Below, piece after piece: positions 17,643 through 30,051 of a DNA stretch of 64,000 nucleotides (positions are counted from its first letter, which is position 1; every line of letters starts with the position of its first letter). The notes below the pieces were generated by a model. The model saw only the letters and a program-made list of their open reading frames with translations. It ran no database searches and had not been told where the DNA came from. The position numbers and the translations under genes are program-made. The stretch is from Bulleidia extructa W1219 (GTDB taxonomy: Bacteria; Bacillota_I; Bacilli_A; Erysipelotrichales; Erysipelotrichaceae): positions 1-64,000 of the forward strand of contig NZ_ADFR01000009.1 in NCBI RefSeq assembly GCF_000177375.1, written 5' to 3'.

Positions 17643-20600
17643 TTATCGTACATATTCCTGTTCTTTTGTTGTTTGTTTTTCTTCTGCCTTACTCTCGCTT
17701 TGATAAGCTCTTATCTGTCCTAAGATAGATGGTTTATCACCCGTTTTCTGCGTGGCTTCCTCTTTGGTATGCAAGTTATCTTCCACATCATAAGTTGACT
17801 CAAAATAGTCGCTATCCTTAAAATCATTGTCATATCTATCAGGAATACCGTCATTATCGAGGTCTTTAGAAAGTGGATCATAGAAGTTTCCTTCATCATC
17901 AATATCAAGTCCAGTTGCTGCTCTTAAATCTTCAGAATCAACATAAACCAAATCACTAAAAGAGGACAGCTCTATTTCATTTTTCATATTCCTTAGAGCT
18001 TCATTCTCTCCTTTATTCTCATAATCAAAGCTCACAGTTTTTATGGGTGTATCATCAATGTACTGTGTCCAAGTTTTCTCCTCTAAATCAAGCTCATACT
18101 GAATACCATGCCTTTCATCCGGTGTATTGGTATAGGCGATACCGATATGCTTCAAGTCAGGATACAAGGTATCAAACTCATCATAGCTGTGGTTTTCTTC
18201 ATACTCTCTGTTACAGAAGTCAATAATCGCTCTCTTTACATCTTCCACAAGAGGATTGTCATTTTTCTTTTCTTCCACCTCTCCCATGTCGAGCAGTTTA
18301 TTCAGTTCCGCAAGTCTTAATACCTTACTTTTCAGCTCATCGGCTTTTTCAAAAGGCTTTTTTAATTCTTCTTTGGCATTTTCCAGTTGTTCCTTTGTGC
18401 TGATAAGTTTTTCTTCAAGTCTATTTAATTTCTCAGGCATTTTCTCAATGGCATTATCCAATCTTATGATATTACCGTCTGCACTTGTGCCAAGCTCTCC
18501 TGAATGCTTTGCAGCACCATTTAAGCTGAAATTATGCTCATTGGTAAAGAAGTTATAACTGACCTCTAAATCCATATTTCTATACTTGCCTATCATCTTA
18601 CTTTCATTGATTTTTACTTTAGAAATAGCTTCAAGTAGCTTTTCTCCTGCAATCTTTTTATCAAATATTCTCTCGTCTTTTATGGTAATCGAAGTAAACT
18701 TTTCCTCACCCTCTGCTTTAGGTTCTACATTTGCCATATCTTTCTTTACAGCTTCAATGAGTTTTTCCGTTCTTGTGATTTCTTCAGGATAATTTTTTGC
18801 GACCTTATCCTCTAATCTGTAACGGTTGGACTTGTAGTTTGCTTCCAGCATTTTAAGTTTTGTAACCTCATTGTCCAAATCCATTTTTTCTTTGATTTTC
18901 GGATCGCCTGTCGCCAGTGCTTTAATCTCCGCATAATTAAGGGAGCTTTCGTCTACATCTTCCGCCACTCTGACAGGTGTTTTACTTGTCATAATCTGAG
19001 ATATGAACTTCTGTTTATTCTCTATGGTCTGCCACAAATACGCATCAAAGGTATTCTCCGTTACATAACGATAGATATTTACCTCTTTATTTTCATTTCC
19101 CTGTCTTACAATTCTACCCGCACGCTGCTCTAAATCGGCAGGACGCCAAGGGACATCGAGGTCATGAAGTGCAATCAACTTGTTTTGGACATTCGTACCT
19201 GCTCCCATCTTCTGAGTAGAGCCGAGTAATATCCTCACATCTCCTTTTCTTACCTTTGCAAAGAGTTCATCTTTTTGTTTGTCGGAGTTTGCTTCATGGA
19301 TAAAGGCAATTTCTTCCTTTGGTATCCCTAAATCTACAAGTTTATCTCTAATATCATCATAAATGTTAAAACTACCATCACCCTTTGGTGTAGACATATC
19401 GGAAAATAGAAGCTGTGTTGACCTATCTTCTTTTGTCTTATCCCAAATGGCAAACACATTTTTCACGCATATATTGACCTTGCTATCAGGATTGTCAGCA
19501 AGCAACGGATTGATTAAACGCTGATCTAAAGCAAGTTTCTTACCGTCATTGGTAATTTTCAGCATATTATCTTCATCAGGTTCTACCACTCTGTTTCTGA
19601 CATCATCAGCTCTTTCGGATAAGCTCTTTAGGATTTCCTTTTGCTCCTCACTTGGCAAAGTCTTAATAACTTCATAATGTGCTTCAGGTGTTGGAAGATT
19701 CAGCATATCTGCTGTTTGAATATCTGCAACTTCCTTAAACATAGACATAAGCTCCGGAAGATTATAGAACTTTGAAAATCTTGTCTTAACTCTGTACCCT
19801 GTTCCCTCCGGAGATAATTCAAAGGCAGACTGTGTTTCCCCAAAGGTAGATGCCCAGCTATCAAAATGCTCTAAATTATTCTTTTTAAGACTTTCATACT
19901 GAAGATAACGCTGCATTGTATAAAGTTCCGTCATGGAATTTGATACAGGAGTTCCTGTGGCAAATACAATACCTTTTCCACCCGTCATTTCATCCATATA
20001 TCTACACTTCATAAACATATCGGAGGACTTAAAGGCTTCAGACTGCCCAATCCCTGCTACATTTCTCATTTTTGTGTAGAGATAGAGATTTTTGTAATTG
20101 TGTGCTTCGTCGATAAAGAGCTTATCAACGCCTAATTCCTCAAAGGTAATGACATCGTCTTTCTTAAAATCATCATTTAATTTTTCAAGCCTTGTTTCCA
20201 GTTTTTTCTTGGTCTTTTCAAGCTGCTTTACCGTAAAGTTCTGATTTCTATCATGCTTATATTCCTCAACATAGTTGATGATTTCATCAATCTGATCCTG
20301 AATGTGTTTTTCCTGATATTCTTTACTCATCGGAATTTTTTCAAACTGCGTATGCCCGATTACAACCGCATCATATTCGCCAGTAGCAATTCTTCCTATG
20401 AACCTTTTTCTGTTTTTCGGCTCAAAGTCTTTCTTATCTGCCACCATAATATTAGCTGACGGATAAAGCTGCATAAACTCTCTGCCAATTTGACCTGTCA
20501 GGTGATTCGGTACAACAAATAAAGACTTGGAACACATCCCAAGCCTTTTAGATTTCATTGCGGAAGCCACCATTTCAAAGGTCTTTCCGCTACCAACCAC

Positions 20601-23600
20601 ATGGGCAAGAAGCGTATTTCCTCCGTAAAGGCTTCTTGCAATAGCATTTTTCTGATGAGGTCTAAGCTCTATTTTAGTATTCATCCCCTCAAAAGACAGG
20701 TTGCTTCCGTCATATTCACGATTCCTGATAGAGTTAAAACGCTCATTATACAGTTTTACAAGTCTGCTTCTTCTTTCCTGATCATTAAATATCCAGTTCT
20801 TAAATTCTTCCTTTAGAAGTTCTTGTTTCTGCCCTGCAAGAAGCGTTTCTTTTTTATTTAGCACAGAAGTTTTGGAGCCGTCAGGATTTACAATTTGGTC
20901 AAATACTTTCGTTTCTTTAAGGTTTAATGCATCTTCAATCAGCTTATAGGCACTTACTCTACTTGTACCGTAGGTCATTTCAGCAAGGTCATTTCCTCTG
21001 TCTTTGCTTTTTCCTTCAATATTCCATTCGCTTGTAAGATTTGAAAACTTAACCTTAATATCCCATCTTGCCCAGCCCGGAGTTTTCAGTGTTTCAAAGA
21101 TGAATTTCTCAATATCTTTAATCGGTATCCAAGTAGCACCAAGTCTTACATTGATTTCATTTGCTTCAAGCTCCTTTGGTAAAACTTTTACAAGCTCTGC
21201 CTTTTGGTATTCTAAACGGTTCATCTCATAGCTTATCAGCTCTTTTTCTTTGCCATCTTCCGCATATCCAAGATGAGGTAGCTCTCTTTCCGTTTGTCTA
21301 AGTTTTGATAGATAACTGTCAACAATGGCGATTTTATCCCTGATATTTCCTGATAAATATTCATCTTTTGTTACATAGCCATACTTATATGAATTGCTGC
21401 CGTTTGCACAGGCGAAAGGTAAATCCCCATCTTCCAAGTTAAAGGATAGTGGTCTGTAAAAGTTCTGTTCTTCCCTGATGTTTAGGTATATTTCTCCCCT
21501 TAATTCTTCTATCAAAGTCGATCTGTCTTTTCCTGTCAGGCTTTCCATATAGTCAAAGTCCACATAACCCTTTTCGGACATAGATAACACAAGAGCTTCT
21601 AAAGAAGTATCTACATGGTCGATAGTCTTTGCCTTTGTAATTGTTCTTTTTGAAAAAATATCACCTTTTTCCTTAAAGTTTTCTTCTTCATCAAGGATTT
21701 CAATGGAGGAAACAAGAGGGAAGTTACTATCTTCTTTTAAGGCTCTGGTATTAGAAAGGTTATTAACATACCCATGCTTTTTAGAAAAACTGTCATAGAC
21801 TTCATTTAACTTCTCCTGAACTTTCCTTACTTCATCATCAGAAAAATCTTCCTTTTGCTTATAGATAACATCTTTAAGGGCAGCATTCAGCTCAAGATAA
21901 TCCTTAATCTTTTCCTTGTTTTTATCCGTTACTTCTTTCTTTACAAATAGAGAGTTTTCTCTGTAATACACCTCATCGTCAATAATGGTATAGGAAAAGT
22001 TCTTGACATCGTCTGTTGCGGGTATTGTGCTGATTTCATCATCAAGTAGCTCTATTTCTTCATAATTAGCATCTTTAGAGATTTCTTCACTTGCTTTTGT
22101 AAGTAATTCCTTTAAGTCAGCATTTTCTTTCGGTAGACAAGCAAGGGTATTTCCAAATCTTCCTGATACTTCACGCATTGTGCCGAGTACCTGTTCGGGA
22201 TGATCTACAAAGTATTTGTTATATACAAGTCCCTTTTCATCTTCAGATAGATGTACCCAGTCCTCATCCCTTTCTCTAATACTATCTCTTTTCTTTAGGA
22301 AAATAATGTCCGATGTTACTTCCGTTCCTGCAACGCCCTTAAAAGTATCATTTGGAAGTCTGATTGCTCCTAAAAACTCTGCTCTTGCTGCAATATAGCG
22401 TCTGACACTTTCGTCCTTTTTATCCATTGTGCCTGAAGATGTGATAAAGGCGATAACACCACCATTTCTTACTTTATCAATGGATTTAGCAAAGAAATAA
22501 TCATGGATAAGGAAATTATTTTTGTTATACTCCCTGTCATTTACCTTATATTCTCCAAAGGGAACATTACCGATAACTGCATCAAAGAAGTTATTGGAAA
22601 AGGTAGTTTCTTCAAATCCCTTAATTTGCACTTCACTTTCAGGATATAAGAGTTTTCCAATACGACCGCTTACCGAATCAAGCTCCACACCATAAAACTT
22701 GGACTTTTTCATTTCATCAGGAAGATTACCGATAAAGTTTCCTACTCCCATACTTGGTTCTAATATATTACCGCTCTTAAATCCCATATCAGAAAGTGTC
22801 TTATATACGCTGTCAATAACTGCTTTCGGTGTGTAAAAGCTCGTTAAGGTAGATTCTCTTGCAGCTTCATATTCAGATGGTGATAGATTTTCCTTTAAGA
22901 AACTTCTTGCAACTTCCCATTGTCCCTCTTTACTTTCGTCAAACACATCAGCAAGTCCGCCCCATCCTACATACTTTGCCAAAGTTTCCTGAGCGGTACT
23001 ATCAAGCTCTCTTTGTCCACTCTCTACACGATTAAGCATAGAGATTACTTCAAGGTTATTGTTTAATCTCTCACTTGGAGATAACTTTTCAGGCAGCGTT
23101 TCTTCTGTGATTTTGAAGTTATGAGCCTCAGTTTTCTTTATTTCTACTTCCTCAATAGTCTTTTCAAGTTTCGTATAGGTTAGATTTTGAAATACCCTCT
23201 CAAGGTCACTTTCAAGACGATAAGAAATTACATCGGAGCCTGTTATCATACCGCCAAGATATTCTGTATTGTCCTTAACCGTTACTGTCTTTAGGTTATC
23301 TCCCATATCATCAAAGCGTGTGATGGTATAGGCTTTATCCTTATATTTAACTTCATCACCAACAATAAAATTTGGTCTTTCAATGCTTACCTGCTTTAAT
23401 AAATCCTCATCCCCATCAAATGCTACAATCGGGATTTGATGATTGCCACTTCTTACCGGATCAAGCCATAAATCATTTCTTCCTGTGATTTTGTTTTTAG
23501 AAATCTCCCTAACCCTGTATTCTTCATGGTAAAAATAGACGGTATCGCCTTCTTTAACTGCAAATTCATCGGTAAGACTTTCCTTTTCTTCATTAAGTTC

Positions 23601-26369
23601 TACTTCCTCTCTTTCCTTTAGATAGTCAAATAGCGTTCCTTGAACAGGTGTTGCAGCTACTCTTTCTTCTGTTTCTTCAGATACATCAAGCTCTGTTTCT
23701 TCTTCAAAGCTAAGCTCCCCATTAAAGGCTGATTGAAGCTCCTGCTCATCCATCTGCTTGACAAGTTCCGTATCTTTAAGTTCTCTAAAGGTCTTTGGAA
23801 AATCTTCTAAAATAAGCCTTTGGGCATTTAATTCTTTCAATTCTTCAAGATTGAAATATCCCCATTCAGGTTCAATCCCAAGTACAAGTCCGAAAGCATC
23901 ACCACTTTCCCTATCGTATTCTGTCATATACCAAGTCCAATTACTTCTCAATGGAATGATATATGCAGCATGAACTTGCTTATCTGCTAAAGATACATCT
24001 TCTTGTGCATAAAGTTCAGGCACTCTTTCAAGCATTTCATCCGTCATTAAGTTTTCAGGATTGTCTTTGGAATAATATTGCGGTTCTTTTTCTTCTATCT
24101 CTGTATTACTTTCTATTTTCTTTTCCTCAAGATAAAGATTTTTAGAAAGCAGCTCATCAATATGTTTTGCCACACTTGACCAAGTAAGAAATACATCACT
24201 GCAATCTTTCTTCTGTAATTTAAGTCCCTTAGCATCGTGCCATTCATCACTTCCCATTGCACCTGAAACAGCATGAGAGCTTCCACCTATGCCATACTCA
24301 TCTTTTAAAAAGTTAGCTTTTTCTTGAAGCGTATGGTTTTCCTTGAAAAATTTTGTAATTCGCTCTTTTCCCTTATCTATTCCGCTTCCTCTTGACAGGG
24401 TAGCAAGAACTTCGTCATCTGTAATAAATGGCTTTACTTTAGGAAATTCTGTCAGATTGGTACTATATTCCTTTCGTGGCAGATCAAGTTCCTGTAATTT
24501 CTGATAAAGGTTATCTACCTTGTGATAATGAAATCTTAGTACACCTCTGTTTTCTTTGTAGCCTGCTAAGAACCTACTGTATTCTTTGATTGTTTCCTTT
24601 AGGTATTCAGGATTTTTTAATGCTTCAGACAATCTTTTCGTTTCTTCCGGAAAGTCACCACCTCTTTCTATAAAATCAAAATACCCATGTGCTTTTCCTT
24701 CTTCGCTTAAATCGTGATATATATACCATAGGGATTCTGAAATTCTATCTCTTTCATAATCAAGGGATTCTGAAAGTTCCACATTTGTGGCAAACTCTCC
24801 AGTTTCCAAAAGCTCATTTATTCTACTTGCTGCATCATTCCAGCTTAGAATTTGCGTATCATCTTCTCTTGCTGAAGTCCCATAAGCTAAATGAATGCCT
24901 TTATCCGAATACCAGGAAGATGCCCCTCTTTCATCAATGTAAAATCCGTTTCCACCCCCAAAGGTATCTTTGAGGTATTCTCCTAATTCTTCATTGCTCT
25001 TTCCTTTGGAAAACTCAGCAATAAGAGGAAGTCTACTTCCATCGTGGTTCCCTCCGTTAATAAGGATAGTGTCTATCTCTTTCTGATTAAGAGGAATAGT
25101 AAGCCTCATCTGTCCATAAGAATTCTCAGGTAAAGAAAAAGAAGCCTTATCAGCTTCTCTTATCTCTACTTCAATATTTTCTTTTAGATTTCTACCACTT
25201 CCTTGATGGTCATCTCTTTCAGAGCTGAGATCATTGCCCCATACTGCAGATTGTTCTCGTCCTCTATCTTCCACGCTGCCATCAATTTCGGCTTCTCCGT
25301 TCTCATAAAGTCTATCGCTTGTTTCTGAATATCCATCAGGTGTCCTGTCAGCTTCTTCTCCTTGTATAGGTCTACCAACATCTCGAAGTGGCTCTGCTCC
25401 TCGCTCTGTGATAGATAATCCAGCCTCATCACTGCGTAAGTCGGATTCGGGAATTCTTTCATGAAGTCCGCCTGTTCCTCCAAGCTGTTTAGCGTATTCT
25501 CCCTGATTTTCTCTATTATCTCGTCCGTACTCTCCATTTCGGAGAACTCGCTCGTTTTCATTTCTTTTCTGATCATCTCGTCGAAGTACATTTTCTTCTA
25601 CCTCCTCAATTTCTTCTTTAATCTTATTATATCCTGCTTCTTTTCCTCTTAAAACTTCTTTTTGAAGCTCAATCTCTTTGCTCTTTTGAATCGTCTGATC
25701 AATGACTGTGCTGCTAATATCCGATACAGTTTCACCAAGTAGCATAAGGGATATGCTATCAAGTCTTTGAAAATTCTCTCTTAAAAGTTCGTTATCCATA
25801 GTATAATCAAGCTGAAATCTTGAAGCAACTGCATAGCTTATTGAGTCCCTCACAAACTTTGTAAAAGATATTCTATCCTCATCTGCTATTCTAAGCTCAT
25901 TCATAAGTCTATCTATCTTTTCATCTCCGTAAAGCCTGCTTAAAGAAAAGATATTTTCTAAGATGCTTTCACTCTCTTCATATCCCTCACTTTTTATCAT
26001 TTCCTTTAAGACATCTTGATGAGCTTCCTTATCGAATCTCCAAAGATTGACTTCATTGACATCTCTGTTTCTTGAAACTGTCTGACCTATATCAAAGATG
26101 TAGTCCACTTTCTTGTATGTGCCATAGTCCTCTAAAATAGGGATACCTTTCTGCCCTCTCATAACAGTTCGGTTAAATCGTTCCCTCCAATAATCGAACT
26201 TGGCACAGGCTGTCGCTTCAGGATTTCTATCATAGATACTTAATTGACTTCTAAAGTCATATCTTTGATTGTTTCCGACAACCCTTAGGAGCTTCAGATA
26301 TTCTGCATCACTTTGTAAAATATCTTGTTTTACAAGCTCCAAAATGTTATGAAAATCATTTATTCGCAT
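17643..26369 (-). CDS. Giant ICE protein: N6-adenine methylase plus SNF2/DEAH helicase
   Basis: A protein of 2908 residues, typical of Tn1549/CTn5-type elements. The N-terminus (about 1-90, [19 protein letters not shown]) resembles the ArdC/LtrC-type entry domain. Residues about 1150-1340 form a class I methylase with EPSMGVGNF and NVPFGEYK. Residues about 1900-2450 form a superfamily II helicase: AHVVGSGKT (Walker A), FIDEAHNY (DEAH), [10 protein letters not shown], and [11 protein letters not shown] (motif VI). The last 150 residues carry a DUF4316-like, EF-hand-like segment (DLDNDG, then DRYDNDF) repeated in the NlpC/P60 protein. Family members are thought to protect or unwind incoming ICE DNA. 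The ATG at 26369 follows a perfect AGGAGG. A hairpin lies upstream. Interdomain regions are acidic and probably flexible. Confidence 0.85.
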   Translation of the reverse strand: MRINDFHNILELVKQDILQSDAEYLKLLRVVGNNQRYDFRSQLSIYDRNPEATACAKFDYWRERFNRTVMRGQKGIPILEDYGTYKKVDYIFDIGQTVSRNRDVNEVNLWRFDKEAHQDVLKEMIKSEGYEESESILENIFSLSRLYGDEKIDRLMNELRIADEDRISFTKFVRDSISYAVASRFQLDYTMDNELLRENFQRLDSISLMLLGETVSDISSTVIDQTIQKSKEIELQKEVLRGKEAGYNKIKEEIEEVEENVLRRDDQKRNENERVLRNGEYGRDNRENQGEYAKQLGGTGGLHERIPESDLRSDEAGLSITERGAEPLRDVGRPIQGEEADRTPDGYSETSDRLYENGEAEIDGSVEDRGREQSAVWGNDLSSERDDHQGSGRNLKENIEVEIREADKASFSLPENSYGQMRLTIPLNQKEIDTILINGGNHDGSRLPLIAEFSKGKSNEELGEYLKDTFGGGNGFYIDERGASSWYSDKGIHLAYGTSAREDDTQILSWNDAASRINELLETGEFATNVELSESLDYERDRISESLWYIYHDLSEEGKAHGYFDFIERGGDFPEETKRLSEALKNPEYLKETIKEYSRFLAGYKENRGVLRFHYHKVDNLYQKLQELDLPRKEYSTNLTEFPKVKPFITDDEVLATLSRGSGIDKGKERITKFFKENHTLQEKANFLKDEYGIGGSSHAVSGAMGSDEWHDAKGLKLQKKDCSDVFLTWSSVAKHIDELLSKNLYLEEKKIESNTEIEEKEPQYYSKDNPENLMTDEMLERVPELYAQEDVSLADKQVHAAYIIPLRSNWTWYMTEYDRESGDAFGLVLGIEPEWGYFNLEELKELNAQRLILEDFPKTFRELKDTELVKQMDEQELQSAFNGELSFEEETELDVSEETEERVAATPVQGTLFDYLKEREEVELNEEKESLTDEFAVKEGDTVYFYHEEYRVREISKNKITGRNDLWLDPVRSGNHQIPIVAFDGDEDLLKQVSIERPNFIVGDEVKYKDKAYTITRFDDMGDNLKTVTVKDNTEYLGGMITGSDVISYRLESDLERVFQNLTYTKLEKTIEEVEIKKTEAHNFKITEETLPEKLSPSERLNNNLEVISMLNRVESGQRELDSTAQETLAKYVGWGGLADVFDESKEGQWEVARSFLKENLSPSEYEAARESTLTSFYTPKAVIDSVYKTLSDMGFKSGNILEPSMGVGNFIGNLPDEMKKSKFYGVELDSVSGRIGKLLYPESEVQIKGFEETTFSNNFFDAVIGNVPFGEYKVNDREYNKNNFLIHDYFFAKSIDKVRNGGVIAFITSSGTMDKKDESVRRYIAARAEFLGAIRLPNDTFKGVAGTEVTSDIIFLKKRDSIRERDEDWVHLSEDEKGLVYNKYFVDHPEQVLGTMREVSGRFGNTLACLPKENADLKELLTKASEEISKDANYEEIELLDDEISTIPATDDVKNFSYTIIDDEVYYRENSLFVKKEVTDKNKEKIKDYLELNAALKDVIYKQKEDFSDDEVRKVQEKLNEVYDSFSKKHGYVNNLSNTRALKEDSNFPLVSSIEILDEEENFKEKGDIFSKRTITKAKTIDHVDTSLEALVLSMSEKGYVDFDYMESLTGKDRSTLIEELRGEIYLNIREEQNFYRPLSFNLEDGDLPFACANGSNSYKYGYVTKDEYLSGNIRDKIAIVDSYLSKLRQTERELPHLGYAEDGKEKELISYEMNRLEYQKAELVKVLPKELEANEINVRLGATWIPIKDIEKFIFETLKTPGWARWDIKVKFSNLTSEWNIEGKSKDRGNDLAEMTYGTSRVSAYKLIEDALNLKETKVFDQIVNPDGSKTSVLNKKETLLAGQKQELLKEEFKNWIFNDQERRSRLVKLYNERFNSIRNREYDGSNLSFEGMNTKIELRPHQKNAIARSLYGGNTLLAHVVGSGKTFEMVASAMKSKRLGMCSKSLFVVPNHLTGQIGREFMQLYPSANIMVADKKDFEPKNRKRFIGRIATGEYDAVVIGHTQFEKIPMSKEYQEKHIQDQIDEIINYVEEYKHDRNQNFTVKQLEKTKKKLETRLEKLNDDFKKDDVITFEELGVDKLFIDEAHNYKNLYLYTKMRNVAGIGQSEAFKSSDMFMKCRYMDEMTGGKGIVFATGTPVSNSMTELYTMQRYLQYESLKKNNLEHFDSWASTFGETQSAFELSPEGTGYRVKTRFSKFYNLPELMSMFKEVADIQTADMLNLPTPEAHYEVIKTLPSEEQKEILKSLSERADDVRNRVVEPDEDNMLKITNDGKKLALDQRLINPLLADNPDSKVNICVKNVFAIWDKTKEDRSTQLLFSDMSTPKGDGSFNIYDDIRDKLVDLGIPKEEIAFIHEANSDKQKDELFAKVRKGDVRILLGSTQKMGAGTNVQNKLIALHDLDVPWRPADLEQRAGRIVRQGNENKEVNIYRYVTENTFDAYLWQTIENKQKFISQIMTSKTPVRVAEDVDESSLNYAEIKALATGDPKIKEKMDLDNEVTKLKMLEANYKSNRYRLEDKVAKNYPEEITRTEKLIEAVKKDMANVEPKAEGEEKFTSITIKDERIFDKKIAGEKLLEAISKVKINESKMIGKYRNMDLEVSYNFFTNEHNFSLNGAAKHSGELGTSADGNIIRLDNAIEKMPEKLNRLEEKLISTKEQLENAKEELKKPFEKADELKSKVLRLAELNKLLDMGEVEEKKNDNPLVEDVKRAIIDFCNREYEENHSYDEFDTLYPDLKHIGIAYTNTPDERHGIQYELDLEEKTWTQYIDDTPIKTVSFDYENKGENEALRNMKNEIELSSFSDLVYVDSEDLRAATGLDIDDEGNFYDPLSKDLDNDGIPDRYDNDFKDSDYFESTYDVEDNLHTKEEATQKTGDKPSILGQIRAYQSESKAEEKQTTKEQEYVR

Positions 26370-26394
26370 TTTTACCTCCTTCTTTTTTCCAAAC

Positions 26395-26430
26395 AAAAAA
26401 GGTGGTTAGATTTTACTCTAATCACCTTTT
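26395..26430 (-). terminator. Hairpin in the leader of the giant helicase gene
   Basis: GGTGATTAGA and TCTAACCACC form a 10-bp stem with one mismatch, followed by six T on the minus strand. It lies between the AlbA_2 gene and the helicase start. It could be an attenuator that sets how much of the helicase gene is read. Confidence 0.6.
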
Positions 26431-26542
26431 GATTCCGTGTATTGCAACTTACTGCAACTTAATTTTTCTGCTACAAAACCTTATTGCATGGTACTTTTAA
26501 AAATCAATTACCTACTAAAAATCATGGTTCTGCAACTTACTT

Positions 26543-27970
26543 TTACTCGTTAAGTTCCCAATGACCATTATTTCCACTACCTACATATTGCAAATTATCT
26601 ATTTCCTTCAAAGTTCTTTGTATCGTCTTTACACTTACCCCTGCACCTTCTGCAATAGCCTGTCTTGTAATTTTATTATTTAATCTTACTTGTGCTTTTA
26701 TAAATTCAATCAGTTCATCTCTGCCCTGAGGGACACTGTGAGGGACATCGTGAGGGACACTGTGAGGGACATTTCCTCCTCCAACCTTTTGTGTCGCTAT
26801 CTTCTTCAGCGGAATAATCGTTCTGAATATATCTCCTTCCTCAAATAGCGGATTTTGTCCTGAATAAAGCTGTGTGTACTTGTAGGTATTTCTCATTCCT
26901 GAGCCTAATTCATCAGCAAGACCTATTTCTCTAAATACCTTTGATATAGCAGGGTTTTTAGGAAATGGCTCAAATTTCTGCAAGTCTAATGCTCCCATAC
27001 CATGAGCCAAGTTACTGTTTTCAACAGTAATTTTCTCATCATCAATAATCATCTTTGCAGGATACCCACTTGAATAATCTCTATGAGCCAATGTATTGGA
27101 AACTATCTCTCTAAGTATCCTATCTCTTGCATTAACATTTACAATTCCGTCCAATACAAACAAATCATTCAAGTGCTTCTGTCCAAACTCTATAAGCCTG
27201 TCATAGCTATCAATCAGATTTGTTATGACAACATCTCTATCATCATATCTATCTTTATTTTCAACCCTGAATATTGCATCCGTTTTATGCTGTGGAAGAA
27301 CGGACATAATCGAGTTGTCTTTTCCAAATAATAGAATAGCTGCTAATGTAATTCCCTCACGCCTTGTTTCCGGATCAGTCAAAATCAAATTGGCACTTCT
27401 AAGAAGCTCCTCATTACTCATATTTTCCCAAACATGATTTTTATTTCTTACTACAGCCATTTTCTTAGCCTTATCAATTACAGAAGCATCAAGAAAATCA
27501 ATATCAAGATTCGGATATACTTTATTAACAAAATAACTTCCTTGTTTTCTTGCGTATAGCTTATATACAAGTTCAGAATGATCTGTGATATTGATGTCTC
27601 CCTCATAAGACCTATCCCAAATTCTTCCGTTATGCCTGCACACCTGATAACCTTCCGGCACTCTGATGTAAATTACTTTTTTCTCATCTATATCAAAGAC
27701 TTCAGGAAGCAAATAAAGTGGTGGATACATCTTTTGCGAGTTATTGATTGCCGTAGTAAATTCCTTAATCACTTTATCAACTTTCTCTTTACTGACACCG
27801 ACAATCTCTCTTTTATCATTTACACCAAGTAAAATATGTCCGCCATTTCTATTATTGAAAGAGCATACTGTATCAAAGACATCTTTGGTTAAAGCATTTT
27901 TAGATTCTTTAAACTCAACATCTATCTTCTCTCCATTTTGAATTAACTTCTTTATTTCATCTATCGTCAT
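26543..27970 (-). CDS. AlbA_2/AAA_4 ATP-binding transcriptional regulator
   Basis: A protein of about 475 residues with an N-terminal AlbA_2 (AAA_4) domain (about 10-125: EFKESKNALTKDVFDTVCSF, then GGHILLGVNDKREIVGV). A central HATPase-like region with NTLAHRDYSSGYPAKM and GSGMRNTY follows, and a C-terminal winged helix (VRLNNKITRQAIAEGAGVSV, KTIQRTLKEI). Between them lies a tandem VPHS/VPHD repeat. Such proteins are putative DNA-binding regulators often carried by mobile elements. A GTG at 27985 is also possible. I prefer the ATG at 27970, with AGGTGG upstream. It follows the AbrB-type gene by a few bases, and the two are likely a regulatory pair. They are an insertion relative to the usual ICE order of topoisomerase III then helicase. 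Confidence 0.75.
   Translation of the reverse strand: MTIDEIKKLIQNGEKIDVEFKESKNALTKDVFDTVCSFNNRNGGHILLGVNDKREIVGVSKEKVDKVIKEFTTAINNSQKMYPPLYLLPEVFDIDEKKVIYIRVPEGYQVCRHNGRIWDRSYEGDINITDHSELVYKLYARKQGSYFVNKVYPNLDIDFLDASVIDKAKKMAVVRNKNHVWENMSNEELLRSANLILTDPETRREGITLAAILLFGKDNSIMSVLPQHKTDAIFRVENKDRYDDRDVVITNLIDSYDRLIEFGQKHLNDLFVLDGIVNVNARDRILREIVSNTLAHRDYSSGYPAKMIIDDEKITVENSNLAHGMGALDLQKFEPFPKNPAISKVFREIGLADELGSGMRNTYKYTQLYSGQNPLFEEGDIFRTIIPLKKIATQKVGGGNVPHSVPHDVPHSVPQGRDELIEFIKAQVRLNNKITRQAIAEGAGVSVKTIQRTLKEIDNLQYVGSGNNGHWELNE
26726..26772 (-). repeat. 12-bp coding minisatellite (VPHS/VPHD repeat)
   Basis: Four tandem copies of a 12-base unit (minus strand GTCCCTCACAGT or GTCCCTCACGAT) encode Val-Pro-His-Ser/Asp repeats in the linker before the C-terminal winged helix of the AlbA_2 protein. 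The copy number could vary between strains. Confidence 0.75.
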
Positions 27971-27987
27971 CTGCTTTTTCACCACCT

Positions 27988-28167
27988 TTATTTTCCAATG
28001 TTTTCTTCAATAAAAACTTTGGAATTTTGAATTTCAACTTTATCTTTATTGACTACAAAAGTAACATAATCTCCATTTTCTAAATTCAAAAGTTCCCTTA
28101 TCCTTTTCGGAATAGTAACCTGTCCTTTTGCCATAACTTTTGCAGTATCCATAAATATATCTTTCAT
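27988..28167 (-). CDS. AbrB/SpoVT-type DNA-binding protein
   Basis: A protein of 59 residues with the swapped-hairpin AbrB fold: KVMAKGQVTIPKRIRELLNL, then ENGDYVTFVVNKDKVEI. The motif KGQVTIPKxIR is diagnostic of the MazE/AbrB/SpoVT superfamily. Such small proteins act as transition-state regulators or as antitoxins. No toxin gene of a MazF, PIN or VapC type is next to it. It is followed by the AlbA_2 gene with only two bases between the stop and the possible GTG start, so the pair is probably co-translated. It may repress its own operon. Confidence 0.85.
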   Translation of the reverse strand: MKDIFMDTAKVMAKGQVTIPKRIRELLNLENGDYVTFVVNKDKVEIQNSKVFIEENIGK

Positions 28168-28250
28168 ACTTACTTCCTTTCTCCCTACTTTTCCTACAAA
28201 AGATTATAGCACTTTTAGGATATTTTTTCTACTCTGAGATTAGCTGCCTC

Positions 28251-29957
28251 TTACTTTGCATATATCAGAACAGCCTCTTTTATCTCGTTTTCAATATCTT
28301 TCAAAAATTCTTCCTTTGAAGATTTTCCCTGAGCAATATCCGATAATTCCATTTCCCACTTCGCAGTAGTTTCTGCTGACTTAAAGGTATCAGATACTAT
28401 CGTTACAAGACTAATTCCTTTATGCGTGGCTACAAGATTTTTCTTATCTCTCTCTACAAAGCCTTTATAAATTAAGTTCTCTATAATTCCTGCCCTTGTT
28501 GCAGGTGTTCCAAGTCCTTTTCTTTCCACTTCTACACCTTTTTCGAGTGCGTCATTTCCTGCAATTTCCATAGACTTTAGAAGCGTATCTTCAGTAAAGT
28601 GTTTCGGAGGTTGGGTAAATTTTTCTTTAATCTCTTTATTTTCAATGCTTAAAACATCACCAACACTTAAATCAGGCAGTACAGCACCTTCACTCTGTTT
28701 TGATTTGTATTCTTTAAGGTATTTTATAAAGCCCTCATCCTTAATTACCTTGCCTGAACTTGTAAACTCAAAACCGTTAAATTCAGCTACAATCTTCGTT
28801 GTGCTTTCCACTAATGGATAACCTACACTTGCGTGGAATTTATCAGATATAAGCCTATATACCTTTGCTTCACTCTCAGGAATGCCTGATAAATCTTCAC
28901 TCAGTGAGCTTACTGTCGGAATAATAGCATGATGGTCTGTAACCTTTTTAGAGTTAAATACTACCTTGATACGCCCTGTATCAAAGTCATTTTTACCCAA
29001 AATGTTGTTGACTGTACTCACAATCATATCCTCTGTTAAACATCTGCTGTCTGTTCTGGGGTAAGTAATCAGTTTCTTTTCATACAGGCTTTGAGTATAA
29101 TCAAGTGTTTGCTTAGCTGAATATCCAAAATATTTGTTGCACTCTCTTTGAAGTGTTGTCAAGTCAAAAGGCAAATCGGGCTTTGTTATTTTCTCTTTTT
29201 GAATAATATCGGTTATTTCAATCTTATCGCCTACTAAACTTATAAGCTGTTCAGCAGCAACTTCATCATCAATTCTATCCGTTGATAGTGTAAAACCATT
29301 TGTAGAAAGCTCTACTGTATAGTATTTTTCCTTTTTAAAGTTTGCTATCTCATCATCTCTTTTTACAATCATGGCAAGAGTAGGTGTTTGTACTCTGCCA
29401 ACAGAATAATTCTGTTTATAAAGGCAAGAATAGAGCCTGCTAATATTCATTCCGACAAGCCAGTCTGCGATAGCTCTTGCCTGTGCTGATTCAAAGAGAT
29501 TATCATAGTCCTTTCCGTCTTTTAGATTATCAAAGCCCTCTTTAATAGCACTATCTTCCATTGAAGAAATCCAAAGGCGTTTCATCTTCTTTTTGCATTT
29601 CGATTCGTTATATACAAGTCTAAAAATACTTTCTCCCTCACGCCCTGCATCGCAGGCATTGATAACCATATCAATCTCTTTATTATTCATCAGCTTTTTA
29701 AGGATGTTAAACTGCTTCTTGGTTGCTTTTGCTACTTCATACTTGTAGTCGCTCGGAATAATCGGTAAATCAGCCATATTCCACTTGGCGTACTTTTCAT
29801 CATAAGCATCCGGATTTGCCATTTGAATTAGGTGTCCTACGCACCAGCTCACCCTATATCCGTTTCCTTCATAATATCCGTCTTTCTTTTTATTTGCTCC
29901 AATAACCTTTGCAATTGAGATTGCAACACTCGGCTTTTCTGCAATAACTAACTTCAT
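28251..29957 (-). CDS. topB: Type IA DNA topoisomerase III of the ICE
   Basis: A protein of 568 residues. The N-terminal TOPRIM domain starts MKLVIAEKPSVAISIAKVI and contains INACDAGREGESIF, the metal-binding acidic motif in which Gly replaces the more common Asp or Glu. The active-site tyrosine is in LITYPRTDSR near residue 297. It lacks the long zinc-binding C-terminus of housekeeping TopA. Family members decatenate and relax negative supercoils using a 5'-phosphotyrosine link. Copies on ICEs are thought to help with transfer or replication intermediates. The ATG at 29957 is preceded by AGGAGG and gives the standard TopB start. It lies in the ICE operon after the DUF4366 gene. Two small hairpins fill the gap between these genes. 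Confidence 0.93.
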   Translation of the reverse strand: MKLVIAEKPSVAISIAKVIGANKKKDGYYEGNGYRVSWCVGHLIQMANPDAYDEKYAKWNMADLPIIPSDYKYEVAKATKKQFNILKKLMNNKEIDMVINACDAGREGESIFRLVYNESKCKKKMKRLWISSMEDSAIKEGFDNLKDGKDYDNLFESAQARAIADWLVGMNISRLYSCLYKQNYSVGRVQTPTLAMIVKRDDEIANFKKEKYYTVELSTNGFTLSTDRIDDEVAAEQLISLVGDKIEITDIIQKEKITKPDLPFDLTTLQRECNKYFGYSAKQTLDYTQSLYEKKLITYPRTDSRCLTEDMIVSTVNNILGKNDFDTGRIKVVFNSKKVTDHHAIIPTVSSLSEDLSGIPESEAKVYRLISDKFHASVGYPLVESTTKIVAEFNGFEFTSSGKVIKDEGFIKYLKEYKSKQSEGAVLPDLSVGDVLSIENKEIKEKFTQPPKHFTEDTLLKSMEIAGNDALEKGVEVERKGLGTPATRAGIIENLIYKGFVERDKKNLVATHKGISLVTIVSDTFKSAETTAKWEMELSDIAQGKSSKEEFLKDIENEIKEAVLIYAK

Positions 29958-29987
29958 CTGTGTTTTCCTCCTGTTATAAATCAAAAT

Positions 29988-30049
29988 AGGGCGAAAGATG
30001 TCACTCTCCCGCCCTAACTTTGCACCTAAAATAATATGTTTTTAGGTGC
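29988..30049 (-). terminator. Paired hairpins between the DUF4366 gene and topB
   Basis: AGGGCG/CGCCCT (29988-30015) and GCACCTAAA/TTTAGGTGC (30022-30049) form two adjacent hairpins with no strong T run. They may be transcript-stability or weak attenuation elements within the operon rather than true terminators. Confidence 0.4.
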
Positions 30050-30051
30050 GT

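Noticed and set aside
18108-25652. Many long antisense open frames in the giant helicase gene
   Set aside because: They follow the codon structure of the gene on the other strand, have no ribosome binding sites and no domains.
26726-26772. Tandem repeats that could suggest a CRISPR array
   Set aside because: The 12-bp units are contiguous without spacers and encode VPHS/VPHD in frame within a protein.
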